NCBI GenBank assembly: GCA_003096535.1
Contig: QEKJ01000008.1
Span: forward strand, 38,651 to 102,650
DNA length: 64,000 nucleotides
Direction of reading: 5' to 3'
From: Agathobaculum butyriciproducens
GTDB lineage: Bacteria > Bacillota > Clostridia > Oscillospirales > Butyricicoccaceae
In this document: positions 52,032 through 59,556 of the stretch, piece by piece
Layout of the letters: every line of letters starts with the position of its first letter
Numbering within the stretch: position 1 is the stretch's first letter
Made by a program: the position numbers and the translations under genes
The notes under the pieces: model-generated
Told to the model about the DNA's origin: nothing
Database searches by the model: none
Seen by the model: the letters and a program-made list of their open reading frames with translations, nothing else

Positions 52032-53300
52032 TTAGTCGTGCTGCTGAAAGTTTGCCAGCAGATATTCCTCTGCCTCCGAGCACCACAGGCCGTTGTGTGC
52101 GTCCACAATGTCAGCCAGCGCGGTAAACCGCGCATCCTCCGCGCCCTTTGCCCGCAGATCGGTCAGCGCGGTAAGCGGCATGGTCAGGTGTGTGTAGATC
52201 AGCTTTTTGCCGCCCGGAATCTTCGGCAGATTGAGCGTAGTCTCGGCTGCCGCATCCAGACCGCCGATATGCGTCACCATAACCGCCGGGTCGATACGTC
52301 CGGATGCGGTCAGCTCGAGCGACTCGATCATATCCGCCGTATTGCCCCCGGTCGTGCCCATAACATGTGTGGAATTATAGTGTACATCATAAAAGTTCAT
52401 CTTGGCAGAGAACTGCTTGTCGGTCGGGCCGGCGAAGAAGTTCAGGCAGCCATCGCGGCCGAGCACCGCGCTGCAAAGCTCGACAACCACCGCAACCGGC
52501 GCGTAGCAGAATACATCGTCAAAACCGGTGCCGCCGGTCATTTCGCGCAGCTCTGCCGCCGGATTCTCCATCTTGCCGGTGTTGACAAAGTGCAGGTCGA
52601 TGCCGTCCTTCTCCTTGACCTCGGCAGGCGGGAACAGCGCCTCGGCGCGTGCCAGACGGTCCTCGTTCACATCGGTCACAACGACCATGGACGGACGGAC
52701 GTCACGGTGCAGCGCATACGTCAACGCACCCAGACCCATCGGGCCCGCACCGGCCATGATAGCCAGCTTGCCGCCCTGCTTGATGCCCATTTCGTGATGG
52801 TAAACACCCATCTTGGTATGATAAGCGGCGTTGAACGCACCGATTGAGCAGCTCATCGGCTCGGCAAGAGACGCCTCGTAGTAGGCACGCCCCTTGTACT
52901 CGAGCAGGCAGCCAAGTTCCATAACCTCAGCCGGAATGATGCAGTAGGTCGCATCGCCGCCGAAGAACTCATAGGAGTATCCGGGGCTCCACATCGTACC
53001 CTTGTAGTTGAGCGCCGGCTGCAGCGTGAACTTCATACCCGGCTTGAACTTATCCTGATGCTTCGCGCCAACCTTGACGATATCGCCCGCAAACTCGTGA
53101 CCCATGATGGCCGGATGCTCGGCAACATCGGGATGCACGCGCTTGTGCTCGGTACCAAGGATCGCGCACTTGTAGGTGGACATGCAGATGCTGTCGGATA
53201 CGACCTTGACCAGGATTTCGTCGTCACGGATTTCCGGCAGCTCAAAGGTATCCAGACGCAGATCATTCGCAGCATGCAGACGTACAGCCCTTGCTTTCAT
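52032..53300 (-). CDS. Zinc-dependent medium-chain dehydrogenase (L-sorbose-1-phosphate reductase-like)
   Basis: 422 residues, longer than classic alcohol dehydrogenases and close to the sorbose-1-phosphate reductase group. The zinc region contains SDSICMSTYKCAILG and PAIMGHEFAGDIVKVG with GHE. The Rossmann motif AIMAGAGPMGLGALTYAL lies near residue 182, and VVTDVNEDRLARAEALF marks the NAD-binding strand. It oxidises or reduces a phosphorylated polyol/ketose. It sits between fruK and deoR beside a mannitol PTS. No MtlD-type mannitol-1-phosphate 5-dehydrogenase is present, so this enzyme is the likely polyol-phosphate dehydrogenase of the locus. Confidence 0.8.
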   Translation of the reverse strand: MKARAVRLHAANDLRLDTFELPEIRDDEILVKVVSDSICMSTYKCAILGTEHKRVHPDVAEHPAIMGHEFAGDIVKVGAKHQDKFKPGMKFTLQPALNYKGTMWSPGYSYEFFGGDATYCIIPAEVMELGCLLEYKGRAYYEASLAEPMSCSIGAFNAAYHTKMGVYHHEMGIKQGGKLAIMAGAGPMGLGALTYALHRDVRPSMVVVTDVNEDRLARAEALFPPAEVKEKDGIDLHFVNTGKMENPAAELREMTGGTGFDDVFCYAPVAVVVELCSAVLGRDGCLNFFAGPTDKQFSAKMNFYDVHYNSTHVMGTTGGNTADMIESLELTASGRIDPAVMVTHIGGLDAAAETTLNLPKIPGGKKLIYTHLTMPLTALTDLRAKGAEDARFTALADIVDAHNGLWCSEAEEYLLANFQQHD

Positions 53301-53343
53301 AATAATAACTCTCCTTTATCACTTAGGCAATAGATTTCAACAA

Positions 53344-54273
53344 TTACAGCTTGGAAAAACGTACTTTCGGAAGCAGCTCCTCGATAACCGAGCGCTCGGC
53401 GGCCTGTGTGCCGCTGCACATGACATTCGCGGCTCCGGTCGCAGTCGAGAGACGGACAGCGTCCTCCTCGCTCATATCCTGCGACTCGGCATACGCCAGC
53501 GCGGCCACCACGCTGTCACCCGCACCGACCGTACTGCCGACCGGAACCTTGAGTCCCTCAGCATAAATCGTGCTGCCCTTGCGCAGATACAGCGCGCCGC
53601 GTCCGCCCAGCGAGATAACCACCCGTTCGATGCCGCTCTCCAGCAGCTTTTGACCCTCTGCGGTCAACTCTTCGATGGTTTCCAGTTTTTTGCCCGCCAG
53701 ACGCGACAGCTCATCATCATTCGGCTTGATGAGGTACGGCGCGGCCTTTAAGCCTTCTGCCAGTAAAGCGCCGTCCGCATCGAGGAACACCCGCGCACCT
53801 GCTTTTTTGCATGCGCTCGTCCACACGCAGTAGGTGTCCTGCGGTGCGCCCTTCGGCAGACTGCCCGCCAGCACCACGATGTCGCCTGCGTGCACCTCGG
53901 CCAGAAGGTCGTTCAGCAGCGCATCTAAATCTGCGTCCGTGACGGTCAGCCCCGGCTCATTGATGTCGGTATTCGTGTGGCCGACCCGGTCAATGATTTT
54001 GATATTCGTGCGGGTCTGCCCCTCAACGAACCGGAACTGCGTGGTGAAATTCTCGTTTTCGAGCAGCTTTTCGAGCGTTCTGCCGCTCTCACCACCCAGA
54101 ATGCCGACTGCGCGGCTGTCTCCGCCGAGTTTGGCAATCACCTTGCTTACGTTGATGCCCTTGCCGCCGGGATCCGTGCGCATTTCCGTGATGCGGTTGA
54201 CCGTGTCAAGCGCCATACCCGGAATTTCTACCGTTTTATCCAATGCGGGGTTGAGTGTTACCGTATAGATCAT
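53344..54273 (-). CDS. fruK: 1-phosphofructokinase (PfkB family)
   Basis: 309 residues. MIYTVTLNPALDKTVEI is the typical N-terminus, TDPGGKGINVSKVIAKLGG the conserved glycine block, VLAGSLPKG and IKPNDDEL middle motifs, and VGSTVGAGDSVVAALAYA the catalytic GAGD with the Asp base. The 1-phosphofructokinase/tagatose-6-phosphate kinase branch fits best; fructose 1-phosphate to fructose 1,6-bisphosphate is the most probable reaction. First gene of the three-gene minus operon. Confidence 0.87.
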   Translation of the reverse strand: MIYTVTLNPALDKTVEIPGMALDTVNRITEMRTDPGGKGINVSKVIAKLGGDSRAVGILGGESGRTLEKLLENENFTTQFRFVEGQTRTNIKIIDRVGHTNTDINEPGLTVTDADLDALLNDLLAEVHAGDIVVLAGSLPKGAPQDTYCVWTSACKKAGARVFLDADGALLAEGLKAAPYLIKPNDDELSRLAGKKLETIEELTAEGQKLLESGIERVVISLGGRGALYLRKGSTIYAEGLKVPVGSTVGAGDSVVAALAYAESQDMSEEDAVRLSTATGAANVMCSGTQAAERSVIEELLPKVRFSKL

Positions 54274-54294
54274 GGAATGACCCCTTTCAGATAT

Positions 54295-54367
54295 TTGAAA
54301 CTGTTGAAACGAAAGCTATAATTATAATACCAACAGCCTGTGCAAGCGTCAATCTGTTATTTCAACA
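54295..54367 (-). promoter_or_regulatory. fruK operon promoter flanked by TTGAAA-type operators
   Basis: On the minus strand TTGACG (54347-54352) and TATTAT (54324-54329) are 17 bases apart. On the plus strand TTGAAAC occurs at 54295-54301 and 54304-54310, and the inverted TTTCAACA at 54360-54367. The boxes therefore lie on both sides of the promoter, as expected for a looping or occluding DeoR-type repressor. Confidence 0.55.
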
Positions 54368-54435
54368 AATAATCACTTTCATTTTTGTGATGATTCACAA
54401 GAGCGCATTCTCTCTGTAAATTCTGTTCTGCGCGC

Positions 54436-54477
54436 AAAAGGAGCGGCAATGCAGAATATTTTCCGCATTACCGCTCC
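54436..54477 (-). terminator. Terminator after the MtlR-like regulator
   Basis: On the minus strand GGAGCGGTAATGC pairs with GCATTGCCGCTCC around a 12-base loop, followed by TTTTG. Confidence 0.8.
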
Positions 54478-54486
54478 CTTTTATGC

Positions 54487-56532
54487 TTAATTTCCGTGTT
54501 CTGAGAACAGACGATCCAGCTTTTCTTCCAACAGCTGCACGGCTGCGTCGCGCTGACCGGTCCGCAGGCGCTCGATCAGCTCAGGCTCCTCGATCAGCTG
54601 TGCGCTCACCATGCGCATGACCTCCACCGGAATCGGATCACCGGTATCCGGCGCAAGCAGCACAAATGCCCCCATAATCATCTTTCCGGCCTCGTAGACC
54701 GGCGGCTGTGCCTGTAAATAGCCGAATCGGCAGTCCGATACCGCCTTTGTCCTGCAATGCAGCAGCAGCGCGAACAGCGGCTTGATATAAGTATCGCCCA
54801 TGGCTTCCCGTCGGCGCAGCTGCTGCGCCACCAGACGCGATGCGTCCTCATTCGGGCAGAACAGACGGCTTGCCGCGTCAATCAGGCCCTGCCGCGAAAC
54901 CGGTTTGCACACAGTCCGGATGCATAAATGGTCGAGCATCTGCACCATCGAGCGCGTGAGGCGATAGGTGTAGCGCAGGCCGCCTTCGGCCGCCGAGGCG
55001 GCAGACGGCTCTGCCGGTGTGCCGGTCCGCACAGTGCCGTTCAGCCGCTGCACCGCATCCCGCAGAAGGGCGCGATCCGGCTCGAGCAGCGCGGGATTGA
55101 CCGTAATCGACGGATACGCCAGCTCGAGCGGCACGGTTGCAATCACAAGGTCGATGCCGCGGCTGTGCAGCTGCTCTGGATCGAGTTCGCGCACCGAACA
55201 GCAGCCGTCCACCTTGAGGGTCGGGAATTCGCCCTCGATACGCGAAGCCAGAAATCGACTTGAGCTCATACCCAGCGGGCACGCAACCACCACGCGAGCG
55301 GCCTGCCGCAGTGCGCCGTTCTGCTCGAGCACCGCGCCAAAGTGCATGGCAAGATATGCCGCTTCGCTGTCCGGAATGTGCGGCAACGCCAGTTCCATCT
55401 CGACGGTGTCGCATGCGGCGCGTGTTGCCGCCCACAACTGCGGATATTCACGCTGAATCGTGTCCAGCTGCGGATTATCCATGTGAATCTGCTCACGCAC
55501 GCGCAGCAGCATCGGCCGTAAATGCGTAAACAGGTTGTCTCTCAGCGATGCATAGCCCGAGAAATTCACGCGCATCGCGCGTCCTACCTCGCTGATCAGC
55601 CGTCCGGTCAGATGGCGCAGGTACATCTCGCCGGCTCCCCATTTTTCGCCATCGTCACCGGTGATATACGCTGCCAGATACTGCTCTAAATACTGCACTT
55701 CCTCGGTCGGCAGCGTCAGGCCGAACGCCTGTCCCAAAGCTGCCCCTAACCGCTGTGCGGCGTTTTCCGGCGGGTGAACTGCGGCAGACGAACCGCCCTG
55801 TTCGCGCAGCTGCTGCACCGCCAGCGTGCAGTGGATGGCAAGCGTCAGAAAACCCGCATCCGGCAGACGGAGCTTCTCCTTCTGCTCGAACTGCTGCAGC
55901 ACCTGCCATACCCGCTCGGCGATTTTCGTATTCAGCAGCGCGGCAAATGCGCCGCCTGCAGCAAAATTACCGCGCAGCACCGCCTGCAGCTCTTCTTCGG
56001 TCAGGCTGCTCTGCAGCAGCGCGGCAGCGGCGCGGCGGCAGGACAGCTTTTCGCCCTTGAGCCATACGCCCACACCGGGTCGGCGGTGCAGCGTCACCGC
56101 ATACGAGGATACCCACTGCCCGATTTCGTCCAGATCGGCGGCCAGTGTGCTCTCGGAGACGAGCAGCTCCCGCGCCAGTGCTGCGGTTTTCATCGGCTCA
56201 CGCGCCTGCAGCAGCATACCGAGCAGCTTTTGCCGCCGCTGACGGCGCGGCAGCTCCGCGTAGACTGTGCTGCCGTTCAGCAGCGCGCGCATTTGCTCCC
56301 GGCGTGCGGGCGGCTCGTCCAGCAGCAGTCCCTGTCCCGGACTGCGTACAAAGCGATAGCCTGCTGCGGCAATCCATTGCTCCACACTCGGCAGCTCACG
56401 CAGCACCGTGCGGCGGCTCACGCCGATGCTCTCCGCGAGCATCGCCGCCGTCACCCAGCCCTGCGGCAGCGTCAGTAGACGGTCGATTAACTTTTGTCCG
56501 TTCGCAGTCAGCGAAGGCAGGGTTTCAGACAT
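54487..56532 (-). CDS. PRD-containing PTS-regulated transcriptional activator (MtlR-like)
   Basis: 681 residues in the order HTH-HTH-PRD1-PRD2-EIIB-like-EIIA-like. The first helix-turn-helix is TAAMLAESIGVSRRTVLREL near residue 30, and a second (TAALARELLVSESTLAADLDE) lies near 115. PRD2 has HLRPMLLRVREQIHMDNPQ and LAMHFGAVLEQ. The EIIB-like site is VVACPLGMSSSRF near residue 415, and the EIIA-like site LLLHCRTKAV with His lies near 595. Such activators are switched on and off by phosphorylation through HPr and EII. Divergent from mtlA, whose upstream dyads are probable binding sites. Confidence 0.85.
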   Translation of the reverse strand: MSETLPSLTANGQKLIDRLLTLPQGWVTAAMLAESIGVSRRTVLRELPSVEQWIAAAGYRFVRSPGQGLLLDEPPARREQMRALLNGSTVYAELPRRQRRQKLLGMLLQAREPMKTAALARELLVSESTLAADLDEIGQWVSSYAVTLHRRPGVGVWLKGEKLSCRRAAAALLQSSLTEEELQAVLRGNFAAGGAFAALLNTKIAERVWQVLQQFEQKEKLRLPDAGFLTLAIHCTLAVQQLREQGGSSAAVHPPENAAQRLGAALGQAFGLTLPTEEVQYLEQYLAAYITGDDGEKWGAGEMYLRHLTGRLISEVGRAMRVNFSGYASLRDNLFTHLRPMLLRVREQIHMDNPQLDTIQREYPQLWAATRAACDTVEMELALPHIPDSEAAYLAMHFGAVLEQNGALRQAARVVVACPLGMSSSRFLASRIEGEFPTLKVDGCCSVRELDPEQLHSRGIDLVIATVPLELAYPSITVNPALLEPDRALLRDAVQRLNGTVRTGTPAEPSAASAAEGGLRYTYRLTRSMVQMLDHLCIRTVCKPVSRQGLIDAASRLFCPNEDASRLVAQQLRRREAMGDTYIKPLFALLLHCRTKAVSDCRFGYLQAQPPVYEAGKMIMGAFVLLAPDTGDPIPVEVMRMVSAQLIEEPELIERLRTGQRDAAVQLLEEKLDRLFSEHGN

Positions 56533-56732
56533 CGGGATAGCTCCTTTCTATAAAATCCAACAGGTTTAGAATGGAAAATGAATGTCACTGTCAGCATAGT
56601 GCATTCATTTGTAAATTCATTTGCAATCGTGTATACGTTAATTCTCCCTTTTCCATTCTCAATTACTTATCTCTATGATACCACATTCTAAAATGACAGC
56701 ACAAGTGACACTGTTCCGTATCCTGCGTTTTT

Positions 56733-56871
56733 TGTCACCATCTTCCGGTGACACAACTCCGACAACCCGCTCTGCTGTCACCATTGTTCTGTGCAGACTG
56801 CACAAGCAGCCATCCTTTCCCCTGCGCGTTTTCGACAGTCTTACGACACTTGTCACCATTCGCCGGTGACA
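56733..56871 (+). promoter_or_regulatory. Operator array upstream of mtlA (TGTCACC-N7-GGTGACA)
   Basis: Two perfect inverted repeats TGTCACC-N7-GGTGACA lie at 56733-56753 and 56851-56871. A half site TGTCACC lies at 56776-56782. The second dyad ends 20 bases before the mtlA -35 box, centred near -65, a typical activator position. The rest of 56533-56994 holds no gene; tandem ATTCATTTG repeats lie at 56603 and 56615. Confidence 0.65.
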
Positions 56872-56890
56872 TCAGTCACTATAGTTTCCC

Positions 56891-56919
56891 TTGTCAGACC
56901 CGGATTCCGCCTGTACAAT
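56891..56919 (+). promoter_or_regulatory. Promoter of mtlA-ptsH
   Basis: TTGTCA and TACAAT are exactly 17 bases apart, about 75 bases before the mtlA start. Confidence 0.7.
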
Positions 56920-56994
56920 ATAGTCAAACGAAACGAAAGCGACTCCCCGAATCCCGCAAGTCATGCGGCAACACAGATAAGGAGTTGAAAAGCT

Positions 56995-58860
56995 ATGAAA
57001 AACGCAATTTCCCGTTTTGGCAAGTTTTTGAGCGGCATGGTCATGCCGAACATCGGTGCATTTATTGCATGGGGCTTCCTCACAGCGCTGTTCATCGAAA
57101 AGGGCTGGTTCCCGAACGAACGGCTCAGCTCGATGGTCTCACCGATGCTGAGCTACCTGCTGCCCATTCTCATCGCCGGTCAGGGCGGCTATATGGTCGC
57201 AAAGGAACGCGGCCGCGTCATTGCCTGCATCGCCGTTATCGGCTGCATCTGCGGCTCGGACTACACCATGCTGATGGGTGCGATGGTGATGGGCCCGCTG
57301 GCAGGCTGGGTCATCAAGCAGTTTGACAACCGCGTGGAGGAGCACATTCCCGCCGGTTTTGAAATGCTGGTCCACAATTTCTCCATCGGCATCCTCGGCA
57401 TGCTGCTGGCGATCCTCGGCTACTACGTTATCGGCCCGTTTATGACCGCCATTCTCACCGTACTTACCGCAGGCGTTGATTTTCTGGTCAGCCACAGCCT
57501 GCTGCCGCTGGTTTCCATCTTTATTGAACCGGCAAAGGTGCTGTTCCTGAACAACGCCATCAACCACGGTATTTTCAACCCAATTGGCGTCAGCCAGGCT
57601 GCAGAGGCCGGCCGCTCCATCATGTACATGCTCGAGACCAATCCCGGTCCCGGTCTGGGCGTTCTGCTGGCGTACTGCCTGTTCTGCAAGGACAAGACCA
57701 CACGTCAGTCCGCTCCCGGCGCGGTTGTCATTCACCTGCTCGGCGGTATCCACGAGATCTACTTCCCGTACATTCTGATGAATCCGATCATCATTCTGGC
57801 TCCGATCGCGGGCAACTTCTGCGCGATCCTGTTCTACACCATGACCGGTACCGGTCTGTCCGGCCCGGCATCCCCCGGTTCGATCATTGCCTACATGGCG
57901 ATGGCGCCGCGTGACTCCGTTCTGACGGTATTTATCGGCGTTGTCCTTGCAGCTGCCGTATCGTTTGTACTCTCGTCTGTCATTCTCAAAGCAACTTCCG
58001 GCAATGCGCAGAACCTCAGCGAAGCGCAGGCCAAAATGCAGGATATGAAGGCGCAGGCCAAGGGGGAAGCACCCGCAGCCATCAAATCCGCACCGATAAA
58101 CGCCGGTGACGTGCACAAGATCGTCTTTTCGTGTGACGCAGGCATGGGGTCGAGCGCGATGGGCGCGACCAAGTTCCACAACCGCATCAAGGCCGAGCGT
58201 CCGGAGCTGATCGTCACTAACTCCAGTGTAGATAACGTACCTGCTGACGCAGATATCGTTGTCTGCCAGCGTGTTCTCGCCGAGCGTGCCCGCAGGAGTG
58301 CACCGCAGGCACAGATCATCACGATTGACAACTTCCTTGCGGACCCGAATCTGGACACCCTGTACCAGACGCTGACCGCTGCACCTGCCGCGAAAGCCGC
58401 GGCTCCCGAAACCACTGACGAACCTGCCGCGCAGGATCAGGGCCTTGTAATCCAGGCCGAGGACATTCAGCTTGGCTTACCCTCTGTTGATAAGGAAACC
58501 GCGATCCGCGCCGCAGGTGCGCTGCTTGCCAAACGCGGCTATGTCGATGCCGACTACGCCGATGCAATGGTCGAGCGCGAAAAGCTCGTTACCACCTACA
58601 TGGGCATGGGCGTTGCCATCCCGCACGGCACGAGCGAAAAGAAATCCACTGTCAAGAAGTCCGGCGTTGTCATGCTGCAGTACCCTGACGGCGTAGACTT
58701 CGGTGACGAGAAAGCATACCTCATTTTCGGCATTGCCGGTGTCGGTGATGCACACCTTGACCTGCTCGCCCATGTCTGCGAGGTCCTCGAGGACGAGGAG
58801 GCGCTTGAAATGATGAAGAAAACCCCGGATATCAAGTTTGTACTGACCCACCTGCAGTAA
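56995..58860 (+). CDS. mtlA: Mannitol-type PTS transporter EIICBA
   Basis: 621 residues carrying all three PTS domains. EIIC (about 1-345) starts SRFGKFLSGMVMPNIGAFIAWG and contains NNAINHGIFNPIG and LLGGIHEIYFPYILM with the sugar-binding GIHE. EIIB (about 370-465) has Cys380 in FSCDAGMGSSAMG, and EIIA (about 480-621) has His544 in AIPHGTSEKK. The protein imports a hexitol, most likely mannitol, as its 1-phosphate. AAGGAG precedes the ATG, and the ptsH gene follows after 14 bases. Confidence 0.92.
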   Translation: MKNAISRFGKFLSGMVMPNIGAFIAWGFLTALFIEKGWFPNERLSSMVSPMLSYLLPILIAGQGGYMVAKERGRVIACIAVIGCICGSDYTMLMGAMVMGPLAGWVIKQFDNRVEEHIPAGFEMLVHNFSIGILGMLLAILGYYVIGPFMTAILTVLTAGVDFLVSHSLLPLVSIFIEPAKVLFLNNAINHGIFNPIGVSQAAEAGRSIMYMLETNPGPGLGVLLAYCLFCKDKTTRQSAPGAVVIHLLGGIHEIYFPYILMNPIIILAPIAGNFCAILFYTMTGTGLSGPASPGSIIAYMAMAPRDSVLTVFIGVVLAAAVSFVLSSVILKATSGNAQNLSEAQAKMQDMKAQAKGEAPAAIKSAPINAGDVHKIVFSCDAGMGSSAMGATKFHNRIKAERPELIVTNSSVDNVPADADIVVCQRVLAERARRSAPQAQIITIDNFLADPNLDTLYQTLTAAPAAKAAAPETTDEPAAQDQGLVIQAEDIQLGLPSVDKETAIRAAGALLAKRGYVDADYADAMVEREKLVTTYMGMGVAIPHGTSEKKSTVKKSGVVMLQYPDGVDFGDEKAYLIFGIAGVGDAHLDLLAHVCEVLEDEEALEMMKKTPDIKFVLTHLQ

Positions 58861-58874
58861 AAGGAGAGAGTTTC

Positions 58875-59132
58875 ATGAAACAGTTTACCATCACCATTCA
58901 GGATAAGGAAGGCCTGCACGCCCGTCCGGCCGGTCTGCTGAGTAAGGCCGCCAAGGGCTTCCAGTGCGCAGTAACGCTCACCAAGGGCGAAAAGACCGCT
59001 GACCTCAAGAAGATTTTCGCAGTAATGGGTCTGGCCGTCAAGGGCGGCGACAGCATCACTGTTACCTGCGACGGCGCGGACGAGGAGGCTGCAGCGGCTG
59101 CGCTCGAGAAGATGTTCGCTGAGATCAAGTAA
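58875..59132 (+). CDS. ptsH: HPr phosphocarrier protein lacking regulatory Ser46
   Basis: 85 residues. GLHARPAG carries the phospho-transfer His15. In normal Firmicute HPr the segment after the second strand reads LKSIMGVMSL with Ser46, target of HPr kinase; here it reads DLKKIFAVMGL, with Lys46. The protein should pass phosphate to EIIA but cannot receive regulatory Ser phosphorylation at that site. Co-transcribed with mtlA, so it is probably a pathway-dedicated HPr. AAAGGAG precedes the ATG. Confidence 0.9.
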   Translation: MKQFTITIQDKEGLHARPAGLLSKAAKGFQCAVTLTKGEKTADLKKIFAVMGLAVKGGDSITVTCDGADEEAAAAALEKMFAEIK

Positions 59133-59157
59133 CTAAATTTCGACACAATCAAACCTG

Positions 59158-59191
59158 AAAAACCAGGAGAGGGATAACCTCTCCTGGTTTT
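59158..59191 (+). terminator. Terminator after ptsH
   Basis: A stem of AAAAACCAGGAGAGG with CCTCTCCTGGTTTTT around GATAA is followed by further Ts. Confidence 0.9.
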
Positions 59192-59203
59192 TCCTGTTCT
59201 GAA

Positions 59204-59241
59204 CGCAAAGGGTCTCCCGCCGAATGGCGGGAGACCCTTTC
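59204..59241. repeat. 38-bp palindromic repeat, copy 1
   Basis: Identical to 59506-59543. AAAGGGTCTCCCGCC and its complement form a perfect 15-base stem with a GAAT loop. Confidence 0.85.
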
Positions 59242-59505
59242 AGTCTGTCGATAAAGTCAATCTATCGTTTTTACTTTTCGTGCGGCAGCACGCATAAAAT
59301 AGAATTTGCACAGCAAATTCATAATTCCCGGGGGCGTGGCCCAGGCCACCCTCTCTTGCCGCTATGCGGCAATTCACCTTGTGTACCTCGGGAATTATAC
59401 AAGGGACGAAAAATTGTGCCCGTAGGGCGCGGCTTTTCGTCAAGATTCGATTGAAAGCGTGGTTTCAATCGAGAGGCTGCTCGAAAAACGGAGTTTTTCG
59501 ACAGC
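59242..59505. other. Chain of inverted repeats without coding potential
   Basis: Successive hairpins: AATTTGC/GCAAATT near 59303-59320; AATTCCCG/CGGGAATT (59323-59396) enclosing GGGCGTGGCC/GGCCACCC and TTGCCGC/GCGGCAA; ACGAAAA/TTTTCGT (59406-59440) enclosing GCCC/GGGC; GATTGAAA/TTTCAATC (59447-59470); GCTGCTCGAAAAAC/GTTTTTCGACAGC (59477-59505). No ribosome site or credible ORF. It could be a structured RNA or a stack of repeat elements. Confidence 0.5.
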
Positions 59506-59543
59506 CGCAAAGGGTCTCCCGCCGAATGGCGGGAGACCCTTTC
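59506..59543. repeat. 38-bp palindromic repeat, copy 2
   Basis: Exact copy of 59204-59241, lying 13 bases downstream of the minus-strand phosphoesterase gene, where it can also act as its terminator. Confidence 0.85.
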
Positions 59544-59556
59544 TCATTTTACCGGC

